Shown here one piece after another: positions 25,254 through 34,616 of a DNA stretch of 64,000 nucleotides. Location: contig DASXYL010000035.1 of the NCBI GenBank assembly GCA_036502575.1, forward strand, positions 66,302-130,301, in the 5' to 3' direction. Position 1 is the stretch's first letter. Each line of letters begins with the position of its first letter. This DNA comes from DASXRA01 sp036502575 (lineage in GTDB: Bacteria > Actinomycetota > Actinomycetes > Mycobacteriales > Jatrophihabitantaceae). The translations under genes were made by a program, and so were the position numbers. Under the pieces are notes generated by a model that saw only the letters and a list, made by a program, of their open reading frames with translations, was not told the origin of the DNA and ran no database searches.

Positions 25254-26318
25254 CTAGGTGTAACGGACCCTCGGGTCGATCGCGGCGTAGAGCAGGTCGA
25301 CGACGAAGTTCATCACGATCACGGCTGCCGCCGCAATCAGCACGCCGACCACGATGATCGGCAGGTCGACGTTCTTGATCGCATCGATGACGGTCTTGCC
25401 CATACCGTCCAGGTTGAACACAGATTCGGTGATCGCGGTGCCGCCGATCACCGAGGCGAGATCGAGGCCGGCGATCGTCACGATGGGACTCAACGCGGCC
25501 CGCAATCCGTGCTTGATGACGATCCGCGGCCGCGACAGACCCTTCGCCCGGGCGGTGCGGATGTAGTCCTCGGTCATCGTCTCGAGCATCTTCGCCCGGG
25601 TGAGGCGAACATACAGCGCGGCATATACCGCCGCGAGCGTTATCCACGGCCCTATCATGCCCGACATCCACTTTTCCGGATTACTGAATGGGGACACGTA
25701 GGCCGGCTCTGGCAAGAGGCTGTATTTGTACGTAACGATCTGCAGAATGATGAGCCCGATGAAGAACGTCGGGAACGAGTATCCGATCAAAGACACGCTG
25801 AGCAGAACCTTGTCCGAGATCTTTCCCCGCCGCAGGGCGGAGATGACCCCGAAGAGCACGCCGAAGAACACCCAGAGGACGAACGCGCCCAAGCCGATCG
25901 ACAGCGTGATGGGCGCCGCCCGACCGAAGATGTAGTTGATCGTGGTCTGCTGACTGGGTGAATATCCCAGGCACGGTGCCTTGCAGTGCACGATGCTGCC
26001 GGGATTGGTCTTCTCGAGTTTCTTGTCGTCGGGAAAGTCCCGCTCCTTGACAAAGCCTTTCAGGAAGTTGACGTACTGAGTCGTCATCGGTTTGTCGTAG
26101 CCGAGCGAGTGGCGGTTCGCCTCGATGAGGGCGGGCGTGCAGTTCTTACCGCAGGTGAGCTTGGCCGGATCTGCGGGGATCGCGAAGAACAGCAGAAACG
26201 TGATGATGCTGATCGCGAAGAGCATCACCACGATGCTGACGCAACGGCGCAGGGTGTACTGGAACAAGGCCTTCCGTCGCCCGACCCGGGCGATGGTCCC
26301 ACCTCCTTTCGGCTCCAT
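25254..26318 (-). CDS. dppB: Peptide-type ABC transporter permease (DppB), operon 1
   Basis: About 354 residues with the DppB layout: N-terminal helix YTLRRCVSIVVMLFAISIITFLLFF, a long extracytoplasmic loop with CGKNC, then the BPD transmembrane domain with the coupling EAA-type loop (YIRTARAKGLSRPRIVIKHGLRAALSPIV). The start is unclear. The ATG at 26318 has no ribosome site, while a perfect AAAGGAGGTG sits 7 bases before an in-frame ATC (26294), close to where the family normally begins. Two hairpins separate it from the binding-protein gene. Confidence 0.88.
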   Translation of the reverse strand: MEPKGGGTIARVGRRKALFQYTLRRCVSIVVMLFAISIITFLLFFAIPADPAKLTCGKNCTPALIEANRHSLGYDKPMTTQYVNFLKGFVKERDFPDDKKLEKTNPGSIVHCKAPCLGYSPSQQTTINYIFGRAAPITLSIGLGAFVLWVFFGVLFGVISALRRGKISDKVLLSVSLIGYSFPTFFIGLIILQIVTYKYSLLPEPAYVSPFSNPEKWMSGMIGPWITLAAVYAALYVRLTRAKMLETMTEDYIRTARAKGLSRPRIVIKHGLRAALSPIVTIAGLDLASVIGGTAITESVFNLDGMGKTVIDAIKNVDLPIIVVGVLIAAAAVIVMNFVVDLLYAAIDPRVRYT

Positions 26319-26328
26319 AGTCCGATCG

Positions 26329-26389
26329 GGCTGGCCCCGGGAGGTTAGGTTCCCCGGAGCCAGCCCTGGGTGCTGCACCGCAGCACCCG
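26329..26389. terminator. Two tandem hairpins between binding protein gene 1 and dppB1
   Basis: Arms 26329-26342 and 26353-26367 (GGGCTGG with CCCCGG) form one stem. GGGTGCTGC (26369-26377) and its exact complement (26381-26389) form a second with a 3-base loop. They sit just 3' of the binding-protein stop codon. Without T-runs they more likely protect the upstream message or cut expression of the permease than end transcription fully. Confidence 0.55.
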
Positions 26390-26395
26390 CGTCCA

Positions 26396-28144
26396 CTACT
26401 GGACGGCGAGCGACGCCGGATCGGGGTATCCGCCGAACCCACTCCAGACGTTGAACCCCTTGATGTTCGAGCCGTGGATGAAGAACGCCTTGTCCGCCAT
26501 CAACGGCACCACCACCGCGTCCTTGACGAGCTTCTGATCAAGGGTCGACCACGCCTGCTGCAGCGACGCGTTGTCGGTGAGCTGCAGAGCCGTGTCGATG
26601 GCCTTGTTGGTCTCCGGGTCGTTGTACTCGGCGTAGTCGTTGCCGAGGAAGTCCGAGCTGATGTTCGCTCGCCCGTCGAACAGTGGCGGGATAACGGTGG
26701 ACGCCGACGGCCAGTCAGCACCCCAGCTGGTCCATACGACCTCTGAGGTCTGGCTCGGGTTGGCGATGATGTCGTAGTACTGGTCGTACCCGAGCGGGCT
26801 GACCGTCACCTTGAAGCCGGCCGCCTCGAGGTTCGCCTTGATCGATGCGGCCGCCTTGTCCTGGGCCTCGGTCTTGCGGTACTCGTAGGTGATATGCATG
26901 CCGACCTTGCCGGCCTGCTGCAGCAAAGCCTTAGCCTTGGCGGGGTTTCCCTTGTCCCCGGTGTCGAACGCGTCGTACTTGGTGTAGGCGGGAAGGGCCG
27001 GACTGATGATCGAGTTGGTCGCGACACCGGCGGTCGCACCGCCCCACGCCGTGACGTACGCGGTCTTGTCGATCGCCATGGCGATCGCCTGCCGCACGCG
27101 GCGGTCAGGCACCTTCTTCACGTTGATCGACAGGTAGTCGACGAACGTCTGCTCGCCCACTTGGGCCCGCTTCATCAGTTGCGGATTGTTGTAGACCTGC
27201 GCCACGTTCGACGGCGGAATCGGGGTGACGGTGACCGTGTTCTTCGCGTTGCCGTTGTCGGCGATCAGCTTCTGCGCGATGACGGCCGCCGTGTCGCCGC
27301 TCGAGGTCACGATCTTGTCCGGATAGTCCTTGCGGACGCTGTCCGAGGACGGGTCCCACTCCGGGTTGCGCACCAGAGTTCCGCCGTGGGCGAGATCCCA
27401 GCTGCCCTCCAGCTTGTACGGCCCGTCGGAGAACGGCTCGTTGTCCATCTTCTTGACCGTGTCCTTGTCCTTGCGGACCGGTGCGAAGGCAGTCAGGGTC
27501 AGCGTGCCGTCGAAGTCGGCCACCGGATGCCGCAGGTGAAAGACGATCTTATTCGCGGCCGGGCAGTCGATGGACTTGTCGTAAAGCGCCTGCTGGGCCG
27601 CGGTGCTGTGGTACGGACCCTTGTAGTCGGGTCCGCCGTCCTTGGCCCGCGGGATGTTCAGGTAGTCCATCGCATAGGTGGGCCCGGCGGTGATGCCGTC
27701 GTCGGCGGCGAAGGTCCGCGAGATGCCGTACTTGAAGTCGGCACAGGTGACGGCCTGGCCGTCCTGCCACTTCACGTTCGGCTTCAGGGTGAACGTCCAC
27801 GTCTTGGCATCCGCGGAACGCTGGCCCAGGTCGGTCGCCATGTCCGGGACGATCGTCGTACCGTCCGTGCCCTCGCCCTGGGCGAACGTCGTCAACGTAC
27901 GGAACATCGTGCGGGTCGCGAAGGAGAGAGCGAGGCCGATGTAGATGCGCTGCGGGTCGAGGTGCGAATAGACGTCGAGGTTGTCGTAGTAGAGCGTGCC
28001 GCCCTTCTTCTGCCCCTGGTTGTTGGGGTTGGCCGGATTGCCGCTCTTGGTGCCGCCCCCCTTGCTGCTGGTGCATGCGGCGAGCGCGAGCACAGCGACC
28101 ACGCCGACAGCGAGGCACCTCACCCTATTTCTCGCGAATGCCAT
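26396..28144 (-). CDS. Family 5 ABC transporter substrate-binding lipoprotein, operon 1
   Basis: 582 residues. A signal peptide ends in the lipobox LALAAC with Cys24 as the lipidation site, followed by a Ser/Gly/Asn linker and the SBP_bac_5 fold (KGGTLYYDNLDVYSHLDPQRIYIG, then RVRQAIAMAIDKTAYV). It should capture peptides or nickel-type ligands outside the membrane. It has the usual length. Unlike most dpp operons, it is the second gene, after dppC. It shares this order with operon 2; the two binding proteins are clearly diverged, so their ligands probably differ. Confidence 0.93.
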   Translation of the reverse strand: MAFARNRVRCLAVGVVAVLALAACTSSKGGGTKSGNPANPNNQGQKKGGTLYYDNLDVYSHLDPQRIYIGLALSFATRTMFRTLTTFAQGEGTDGTTIVPDMATDLGQRSADAKTWTFTLKPNVKWQDGQAVTCADFKYGISRTFAADDGITAGPTYAMDYLNIPRAKDGGPDYKGPYHSTAAQQALYDKSIDCPAANKIVFHLRHPVADFDGTLTLTAFAPVRKDKDTVKKMDNEPFSDGPYKLEGSWDLAHGGTLVRNPEWDPSSDSVRKDYPDKIVTSSGDTAAVIAQKLIADNGNAKNTVTVTPIPPSNVAQVYNNPQLMKRAQVGEQTFVDYLSINVKKVPDRRVRQAIAMAIDKTAYVTAWGGATAGVATNSIISPALPAYTKYDAFDTGDKGNPAKAKALLQQAGKVGMHITYEYRKTEAQDKAAASIKANLEAAGFKVTVSPLGYDQYYDIIANPSQTSEVVWTSWGADWPSASTVIPPLFDGRANISSDFLGNDYAEYNDPETNKAIDTALQLTDNASLQQAWSTLDQKLVKDAVVVPLMADKAFFIHGSNIKGFNVWSGFGGYPDPASLAVQ

Positions 28145-28228
28145 TCCAGATTCTCCTTGATATCGCGCCGTACCGGCGACGGCGTGGTGATTCCGCGACG
28201 ATTGCCGCGGGGCGGTCTTGGGTTCACA

Positions 28229-29215
28229 TCAAAATCGATCGGCCTTCGGGTTGAGTGCATCGCCCAGCCCATCGCCGAGCAGGTTGAACGAGAGCACGAT
28301 CAGGACCAAAGTAATGCCTGGGACGAAAAAGTACGTCGGGTCGCTCTGCGAGTAGTTCACGGAATCGTTCAGGATGCTGCCGAGCGTCGGACTGGTGGTC
28401 GGGTCGAGCCCCAGACCGAGATAGGCGAACGCGGCCTCGGTCGAGACATACGTCGGCAGGATGATCGTCGAGTAGATCAGGATGGGAGCTCGCAGATTCG
28501 GCAGCAGTTCCTTCCACAGGATCCGTCCGTTGCGAGCGCCGAGCGAGCGCGCCGCCTCGACGAACTCACGTTCCCGTAGCGAGAAGACCTCACCGCGGAT
28601 GATCCGGGCCAGGTAGGGCCAGCCGAACACCGCCAGCAGGCAGACCAGATAGATGATCACCTTGGTGTTGTTGGGCGGCTGCCCGACCAGCACCGGTGAC
28701 AGCGCCAGGATCATGATCAGCTGCGGGAAAGCGAGGATCAGGTCCATCAGCCGTCCCAGGACGCTGTCGGTCCAGCGGCCGTAGAAGCCGGAGACGAGGC
28801 CCGCGGCCACGCCGATCACCACCGTCAGGACGGTGGCCGCGAGGGCGATGCTCATGTCGAGCGTGATGCCCAGGAAGATCCGCGAGAAGAGATCGGTGCC
28901 CACCGCCGGCACCACGCCCAGCCAGTGCTTGGCGCTCGCTCCGCCGAACGCCCCCGTCGGCAGCGAGCCGATGCCCTGCACCAGATCGGTGTGAGGGGTG
29001 TTCGGATCGATCAGCTTGGCGGCCTTGAGGATCGGCGCGGCGATGGCCAGCAAGAGGATGAGGACGACCATCGCGAGAGCAACCATCGTCGTCTTGTCAC
29101 GTTTGATGCGCTGCCAGGCGATCTGGCCGGGCGAGCGGCCTTCGATCGTCGCGAAACCGCCGGCGGAGATCGGAGCCTCGACGAGGGCTTCGATTTCGCT
29201 GACGGGCACTGTCAT
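28229..29215 (-). CDS. dppC: Peptide-type ABC transporter permease (DppC), operon 1
   Basis: 328 residues: a cytoplasmic N-terminal tail with TIEGRSPGQIAWQRIKRDK, a first helix, and the BPD domain with EFVEAARSLGARNGRILWKELLPNLRAPI. I take the ATG at 29215, which aligns with the start of DppC2 (both tails reach TIEGRS); the frame extends to an ATG at 29278 that abuts the leader element. It is the first gene of the operon, preceded by the structured leader 29279-29371. Confidence 0.9.
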   Translation of the reverse strand: MTVPVSEIEALVEAPISAGGFATIEGRSPGQIAWQRIKRDKTTMVALAMVVLILLLAIAAPILKAAKLIDPNTPHTDLVQGIGSLPTGAFGGASAKHWLGVVPAVGTDLFSRIFLGITLDMSIALAATVLTVVIGVAAGLVSGFYGRWTDSVLGRLMDLILAFPQLIMILALSPVLVGQPPNNTKVIIYLVCLLAVFGWPYLARIIRGEVFSLREREFVEAARSLGARNGRILWKELLPNLRAPILIYSTIILPTYVSTEAAFAYLGLGLDPTTSPTLGSILNDSVNYSQSDPTYFFVPGITLVLIVLSFNLLGDGLGDALNPKADRF

Positions 29216-29278
29216 GGCAGTGCTACGCCTCCGTCCCCGTCCAGATCGGCAGCCCGGTGTCTCGCCGCCTTTTTTCAT

Positions 29279-29371
29279 AGCTTGTGGCTAGCGACGGAGG
29301 TTATTCCCTGGTAGAGGGCCGATGGTTACCCGGGGGTGTCTTGTCGCCAGATCGTGATCGCTGCGTGACAC
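29279..29371 (-). promoter_or_regulatory. Structured 5' leader of dpp operon 1 with possible 27-codon leader peptide
   Basis: Blocks 29279-29298 and 29340-29357 are identical to 35714-35733 and 35775-35792 upstream of dppC2. The two blocks are 41 bases apart in both places, with dissimilar sequence between them. In the RNA CUGGCGAC and GUCGCUAG can pair as an 8-bp closing stem. A frame from GTG 29371 to TAG 29288 encodes a 27-residue peptide with HDLATR near the start and ending RR. It abuts the dppC1 region. No known riboswitch family is recognised. Confidence 0.6.
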
Positions 29372-29407
29372 CCTGCCGGCCCGGCAAACCTGGTCGAACT
29401 GGCCTCG

Positions 29408-29686
29408 CTACGCGGGGGGCCGACAGGGCGCGCCCGCCGTTCCTCCCGCTGCGTCCACCGTGTCCGCTGTGTCCACCACGGACTTCAGTGCCCGCTGAAG
29501 CGACTTGATCGTGCGTCGCCGGGACCGCGGCCAGCGCAGCCGACGCTCGAGCGTGACGAGGACGCCGGCACCGGTTTGGACCACATAGCCCGTCATCGCC
29601 GCGGGCAGGACGGCCACCGCATCGCGAACCGCTGCCAACGGTGCCCGCACGACGGCGGCCACCCGCACGTGGCGGAGACCCGTCAC
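29408..29686 (-). CDS. Small hypothetical protein coupled to the omega-amidase gene
   Basis: 92 codons starting with GTG that overlaps the amidase stop codon as TAGTG, an arrangement typical of real translational coupling. The protein is basic in the middle (RRLRWPRSRRRTIKSLQRALKSV) with a hydrophobic N-terminal half and no recognised domain. It could be a genuine small protein or an open frame by chance in GC-rich DNA; the overlap is the main argument for it. Confidence 0.4.
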   Translation of the reverse strand: MTGLRHVRVAAVVRAPLAAVRDAVAVLPAAMTGYVVQTGAGVLVTLERRLRWPRSRRRTIKSLQRALKSVVDTADTVDAAGGTAGAPCRPPA

Positions 29687-30452
29687 TAGGTTCGGCGATC
29701 ACGCAGGAACGGCAAGGTGCGCCGCACCTCGGTCACCTGCTGCGCGCTCACGTCCGCGAGGAGCACCGCCTCGCCCAGCGACGCCTCGACGAGCGTGCGG
29801 CCGAGCGGATCGATGATCGCGCTGTCGCCGACGTGGGCGAGGTCCTTCACCGCACCGACGCGGTTGGCCCCCAGCACGTAAGCCTGGTTCTCGATCGCGC
29901 GGGCGCGCAGCAGCGTGCGCCAGTGTTCGCGACGCGGTTCGGGCCAGTTGGCCACCACCACATAGAGGTCGGTGTCCGCGGCGAGCGCCCAGAACTCGTC
30001 GGCGAAGCGCAGGTCGTAGCAGACGAAGGGGCTCACGCGTAGGCCTTCGACATCGACCGTGACGAACTCGGTGCCGGCGTCATAGCGTTCGTGCTCGCCG
30101 GCGTAGCTGAAGGGATGGATCTTCGCGTACCGGTGCACGGCACCGTCAGGCGCGGCGAGCACCGCGACGTTGCGCGCCTTTCCTTCTGCGGAGCCGTCAC
30201 CGGACCACTGAGCGATCGAACCCACCAACCAGCAGCCGTGCTCGCGAGCCTGCTCGATCAGGAACTGCTCGTTGGGCCCGCCCTCGTGCTCGGCGACCCG
30301 TTCGGGATGCATCGAGAAGCCGGTGGCATACATCTCGGTCAGTGCGACGAGCCGGGCGCCGCCCGTAACTGCCTGCGCGATAAGGGGAATCAGCCGCTTG
30401 CGCGTCGCTACCGCGTCCTCCCACTCGATGTCGTGCTGGATCGCGGCGACCT

Positions 30453-30456
<4 letters not shown>
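29686..30456 (-). CDS. Nitrilase-superfamily amidase (omega-amidase type)
   Basis: 256 residues of the carbon-nitrogen hydrolase fold. The catalytic triad is visible: Glu in VALTEMYATGF (about 41), Lys in RYAKIHPFSYAGE, Cys in SPFVCYDLRFADEF. The pattern is closest to YafV/Nit2-type omega-amidases, which hydrolyse alpha-ketoglutaramate or the 2-oxo acid of methionine-coupled transamination. The gene overlaps the aminotransferase stop codon by 4 bases (ATGA). This pairing is the known glutaminase II pathway. Confidence 0.87.
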
Positions 30457-31610
<1,154 letters not shown>

Positions 31611-31659
31611 CCGGTGAGCCTACGTGGCGCGTCGTGCGGCCGGGCAGCTGTCGGTCCGC

Positions 31660-32664
31660 CTAATCCAGGCGCACTCTCGGATCGACCACCGCGTACAGGA
31701 TGTCGACGATGATGTTCGCGACGATCACGAAGAACGCAGCGAAGAGCACCAGGGCGAGGATCTTGGGCAGGTCGCCGTTGTTCACCGCGTCGGCCGACAG
31801 CTTGCCGAGTCCAGGCAGGCTGTAGATGAACTCGGTCAGCACGGCGCCGCCGAGCAGGCCGCCGAGGTCGAGCCCGAAGATCGTGACGATCGGTGTGATG
31901 GCCGCCCGCAGCCCGTGCTTGAGCGTGACGGTGCGACGAGGCAGGCCCTTCGCCGTCGCCGTGCGGATGTAGTCCTCGCCCATCGTCTCGATCATGTTCG
32001 CGCGCGTCAGCCGGACGTAGCTGGCGCTGAAGATGGCCGCGAGCGTGAACCAGGGCAGCAGGTAGTTCTTGAGCCAGGCGACGGGACCACCTGAGTCCCA
32101 GGGCAAGGCAGGAGCCTGGCCTGACGTGTAGGGCAGCCAGTGCCAGTCGGTGTTGACCAGCAGGATCAACGTGAGGCCGATCAGCGGCACCGGCAGCGAC
32201 ACCCCGAGCGAGGCGACGCCTACGGAGATCTTGTCGATCAGCTTGCCCTTGTTGAGTCCGGCGATGACGCCGAAGCCCACCCCGAAGACGAGCCAGATGA
32301 GCGCGGCACCCAGAGCGAGCGAGATCGTGTAGGGCAGCGCCTGCTTGATGGCGGCCCAGACGAACTGGTTGTCCTGGTAGGAGCGGCCGAAGCAGGGCCA
32401 GCCACAGTGGTACCGCGCGCCGGGCGGGCCCATCTCCCGCCCCGCGACCAGGCCCTTCATGTACTCCCAGTATTGGGTAACCAGGGGTTTGTCGAGGCCG
32501 AGTGCGACCTTGATCTGGGCGATGCGTTCGGGGGTACAGCTCTTGCCACACGAATCCGCGGCAGGGTCGGACGGGCCAATCGTGAACAGCCCGAACGTCA
32601 CGATGCTGACCGCTATGAGCAGGGCGATCAACGCGACGAAGCGACGGATCAGGAACTTGACCAT
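31660..32664 (-). CDS. dppB: Peptide-type ABC transporter permease (DppB), operon 2
   Basis: 334 residues parallel to DppB1: first helix FLIRRFVALIALLIAVSIVTFGLF, extracytoplasmic CGKSC, and YIRTATAKGLPRRTVTLKHGLRAAI as coupling loop. The ATG at 32664 lacks a strong ribosome site and lies close to a long hairpin downstream of the binding-protein gene. It may rely on DppD/DppF of operon 1 for energy, as no ATPase gene is present in this operon. Confidence 0.91.
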   Translation of the reverse strand: MVKFLIRRFVALIALLIAVSIVTFGLFTIGPSDPAADSCGKSCTPERIAQIKVALGLDKPLVTQYWEYMKGLVAGREMGPPGARYHCGWPCFGRSYQDNQFVWAAIKQALPYTISLALGAALIWLVFGVGFGVIAGLNKGKLIDKISVGVASLGVSLPVPLIGLTLILLVNTDWHWLPYTSGQAPALPWDSGGPVAWLKNYLLPWFTLAAIFSASYVRLTRANMIETMGEDYIRTATAKGLPRRTVTLKHGLRAAITPIVTIFGLDLGGLLGGAVLTEFIYSLPGLGKLSADAVNNGDLPKILALVLFAAFFVIVANIIVDILYAVVDPRVRLD

Positions 32665-32671
32665 GGTGGTC

Positions 32672-32705
32672 GAGGTGGGCCGACCCTCACGGGCCGGCCC
32701 ACCTC
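32672..32705. terminator. Hairpin between binding protein gene 2 and dppB2
   Basis: Arms 32672-32685 and 32692-32705 (GAGGTGGGCCGACC against its complement with one mismatch) with a 6-base loop. The position matches the hairpins of operon 1: after the binding-protein gene, before dppB. It probably helps keep the binding-protein message more abundant. Confidence 0.55.
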
Positions 32706-32756
32706 ATCCTCCTACTCAGTCGTTGCCAGCGGATTCCAGGCGTCTTCCCGCGAGAC

Positions 32757-34529
32757 TTACGGTTCGACGCCGATGATGTTCAGATCCGGCAGGCTCCAGA
32801 TGCTCGAGACGCCCGCATTGTGGATCTTCGATCCGACCAGCGTCGGGTTGAGCGACGCCTGCACCGGGACGAACGGCCAGTTGGTCGTCTGGATCTGGTT
32901 GGCCAGCGTGGCGAACTGCTGGTCGACCGTGGCCGGGGCCTCGGTCGATCCGGCCAGGGCCGTGATCTGCTTGGCCGTCGCCGGGTCGAAGTACTTGGAG
33001 AAGTTGTTCGAGCTCCAAGTCTTGCCCGTCGAGTCCGGGCCGATCACCGGCGGGACGATCGAGGCCATCGTCGGCCAGTCCCAGCACCACCCGGCCATCG
33101 CCATGTCCGCGGGACCCGGGTCGGTGCGCAGCGTCTTGTAGTACGAGTCTGTCGGGATCGACTGGATCGTCACGCTGACGCCGAGCTTCTTCAGATCGCT
33201 CTGCACCTGCACCGCCACTGCCTTCTGAACCGGCCGCCCCGCCGACACCGCGTAGGTGATCGACTTCGGGTACGTCTTGCCCTGCAGCAACGCCTGCGCA
33301 CCCGCGGTGTCACCCGTGTCCTTCAGCCCGAGATTCGCCGGCTGGAAGCCACGCACGCTCGTCGACATGAACGACGACGGGATCGAGCCGAACAGCGGCC
33401 CGTTCATCGCGGTAATGATCGCCTGGCGATTGAGCGCCATCGCGAACGCGTGCCGCACGTCGGCGTCCTTGAGCTTGTTCTCGTTGAAGACGTCGTAGAA
33501 CACGCACGGCCCGGCCCCGTTGACGAACCGGTCCTGGATGGCCTTCAGCTTGCTCACGTCGCCGGCCTGCAGGTCGCTGGAGTTGTCGATCGAGAGCGCA
33601 GCCTGGTCAGACCCCTGGTTGGCGATCAGCCGCTGGCTGACCGTCGCGGGAGCGATGCCCATCGTGATGTCGAACTTGTCCGGCAGCGCCAGCCGGTTCG
33701 GGTCGGTGGCCGCCGACCAGTTCGGGTTACGGCCGAGCACGAGCTCCTTGTTCGGGGTGTACTTCGTGATCATGTACGGACCGGACGACACCGGCTTGAA
33801 GTCGTAGTCCTGCTTGGTGTCCTTCGCCTTCGGCACCGGCGCCGTGTAGAACAGCGACATCATCATGTCCGAATCCGGCTGCGGGCCGGTGAAGTGGAAC
33901 ACCAGCGTGTACGGATCCGGAGTCTGGACCGAGGTCAGGTCCTTGTTCGGGTCCTTGTACGGGCCGGCGTAGTTGTTGGAATTCACCAACGTGTCCGCCA
34001 TGTAGGTCGCGCCGTCCTTGTAGATGTCGGACGCGAACGAACGCTCGATGTTGTACTTGATGTCCGCCGCGGTGATCGGCGTGCCGTCCTGGTACTTCAG
34101 ACCCTTCTGGATCTTGTACGTCCAGACCGTCTGATCCTGGTTCGGAATGCCGATGTAGTCACCCGGCCCGGACTTGACCGCGATGTCGGCCTTGATCACC
34201 GGCGGCTGGCCCGGCGTGTCGTCGAACACCGTCAGGGTGCGATAGATCAGCTTGCCGACGTCACCGGAGTTGGTGACGTAGTTCTGCACCGGGTCGAGGT
34301 GCTCGAAGTTGGACTGCACGAGGAGGTTGACCGTGCCGCCCTTCTGCGTATAGCCACTCTTGATGATGGCCGGGCCCGTCCCGCCCGATGACGATGACGA
34401 CGACGACCCGGAGGCGGGCGGCGGGTTGCTGCCGCTGGTGCCGCCCTTCTTCGAACTCGAGCAGGAAGCGATCAAGACGATCGCGGTGCCAGCCGCAACC
34501 GCTGCAATTAGCGGTCTCCGACGATTCAT
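32757..34529 (-). CDS. Family 5 ABC transporter substrate-binding lipoprotein, operon 2
   Basis: 590 residues. Signal peptide and lipobox with Cys23 (IVLIASC), a Ser/Gly-rich linker (about 27-52, including a run of serines), and the SBP_bac_5 fold (KGGTVNLLVQSNFEHLDPVQNY; DVRHAFAMALNRQAII). The ATG at 34529 has GGAG six bases upstream; the ATG 12 bases earlier has none. It is diverged from the operon 1 protein, so the ligand is probably different. In M. tuberculosis the corresponding place beside typA holds lpqW, a family-5-like lipoprotein. Confidence 0.92.
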   Translation of the reverse strand: MNRRRPLIAAVAAGTAIVLIASCSSSKKGGTSGSNPPPASGSSSSSSSGGTGPAIIKSGYTQKGGTVNLLVQSNFEHLDPVQNYVTNSGDVGKLIYRTLTVFDDTPGQPPVIKADIAVKSGPGDYIGIPNQDQTVWTYKIQKGLKYQDGTPITAADIKYNIERSFASDIYKDGATYMADTLVNSNNYAGPYKDPNKDLTSVQTPDPYTLVFHFTGPQPDSDMMMSLFYTAPVPKAKDTKQDYDFKPVSSGPYMITKYTPNKELVLGRNPNWSAATDPNRLALPDKFDITMGIAPATVSQRLIANQGSDQAALSIDNSSDLQAGDVSKLKAIQDRFVNGAGPCVFYDVFNENKLKDADVRHAFAMALNRQAIITAMNGPLFGSIPSSFMSTSVRGFQPANLGLKDTGDTAGAQALLQGKTYPKSITYAVSAGRPVQKAVAVQVQSDLKKLGVSVTIQSIPTDSYYKTLRTDPGPADMAMAGWCWDWPTMASIVPPVIGPDSTGKTWSSNNFSKYFDPATAKQITALAGSTEAPATVDQQFATLANQIQTTNWPFVPVQASLNPTLVGSKIHNAGVSSIWSLPDLNIIGVEP

Positions 34530-34616
34530 GCGAATCTCCATTTCTCTGTGTCTGACTCGCGCCCACGTGCGGCGCGACGCTCTCTTGGCGAATGTGCGAT
34601 GGGTAGTGGTCTTCGT

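Noticed and set aside
26318..26396. Longer start of dppB1 at 26396
   Set aside because: The extension would translate through both intercistronic hairpins and has no similarity to DppB N-termini.
29265..29278. T-run at 29268-29275 as a terminator
   Set aside because: It follows no stem in the right orientation and is the complement of a short A-run within the possible longer start of dppC1.
29288..29371. Cysteine-type actinobacterial leader peptide (attenuator)
   Set aside because: Neither leader peptide contains cysteine or a run of any one amino acid, so the known cysteine attenuation does not fit.
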